Below, piece by piece: positions 63,871 to 64,000 of a stretch of DNA of 64,000 nt. The notes under the pieces are model-generated. The model saw only the letters and a program-made list of their open reading frames with translations. It was not told where the DNA came from and ran no database searches. The stretch is taken from positions 119,824 to 183,823 of the forward strand of contig NZ_JAGEMO020000026.1 of NCBI RefSeq assembly GCF_017921975.2, written 5' to 3'. The translations under genes and the position numbers were made by a program. Source of the stretch: Hymenobacter terricola. Its GTDB lineage: Bacteria; Bacteroidota; Bacteroidia; Cytophagales; Hymenobacteraceae. Each line of letters opens with the position of its first letter. Position 1 is the stretch's first letter.

Positions 63871-64000
63871 ATGTCTTCGTCCGCCATCGTCTGCTTTGGA
63901 GAAACCCTTTGGGACGTGCTGCCCGCCGGCCGCCAGCCCGGCGGGGCGCCCTGCAACGTGGCCCTGCACCTGCACCAGCTCGGGCAGCAGGTGCAGCTCA
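63871..64000 (+). CDS. PfkB-family sugar kinase (fructokinase type), partial
   Basis: The first 43 residues of a protein running off the window: IVCFGETLWDVLPAGRQPGG and APCNVALHLHQLG. This is the N-terminal pattern of ribokinase/PfkB family fructokinases (the GE-x-LxD opening and the GGAPxNVA motif). It would phosphorylate a hexose or a keto sugar acid, such as KDG, after uptake. Its position after the HTCS suggests the end of the glycan-use region. The specific sugar cannot be told from this part. Confidence 0.8.
   Translation, partial: MSSSAIVCFGETLWDVLPAGRQPGGAPCNVALHLHQLGQQVQL

Noticed and set aside
1..64000. tRNA, rRNA genes or a prophage
   Set aside because: No cloverleaf-like or rRNA sequence and no phage structural, integrase or lysis gene were recognised on reading; a dedicated covariance-model scan was not possible.

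Overview
The window looks like a chromosomal stretch of a GC-rich Bacteroidota of the Cytophagales/Hymenobacter type. This rests on gene content: Skp/OmpH pairs beside BamA, DUF6089-like barrels, SusC/SusD with an ECF sigma factor and FecR, type IX secretion (T9SS) C-terminal sorting domains, and TAnnTTTG-type -7 promoter boxes. The genus is an inference; no rRNA or tRNA gene was seen to confirm it.

Region 1 (1-18.9 kb) is housekeeping. It opens with the end of a membrane protein overlapping a PstS-like lipoprotein, then a TPR protein. A convergent minus-strand envelope block follows: RluA-type pseudouridine synthase, two OmpH/Skp chaperones, BamA, UppS, two DUF6089-like barrels, NAD kinase, a one-POTRA BamA relative and a CBS-domain protein. 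Next come an alpha/beta hydrolase with a TrpG/PabA-type amidotransferase, CvpA and YqeY on the minus strand, then pdxJ and the tRNA 2-selenouridine synthase mnmH on the plus strand. Two long palindromic dispersed repeats and a 42-bp tandem array lie between these genes.

Region 2 (19-35.2 kb) is a surface-protein region. Four large secreted proteins carry T9SS type A sorting domains; two of them share a nearly identical C-terminal half. They surround a MoxR ATPase without its usual DUF58 neighbour and a compact exosortase cassette: a 69-residue protein that is almost only a PID-CTERM-like sorting signal, an exosortase with a Cys-Arg-His set, and a partner membrane protein. Two surface-sorting systems therefore sit side by side.

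Region 3 (35.2-64 kb) is a glycan-utilisation region with traces of rearrangement. A decayed IS3-type element abuts a truncated, frameshifted glycosidase. Then come a GH2 enzyme, a GH3 enzyme with PA14, a vestigial fecR start, a GH128-like T9SS protein, a sigma/FecR/SusC/SusD set, a GH2 beta-glucuronidase-like enzyme, an SDR suited to fructuronate/mannonate, a lacI fragment, a GH92 mannosidase, a frameshifted lacI, a T9SS parallel beta-helix protein, a hybrid two-component regulator and the start of a PfkB sugar kinase. Three kinds of regulator (ECF sigma/FecR, LacI, HTCS) converge here. Copies of a LacI-like operator flank the damaged lacI, and a related core lies upstream of the GH3 gene.
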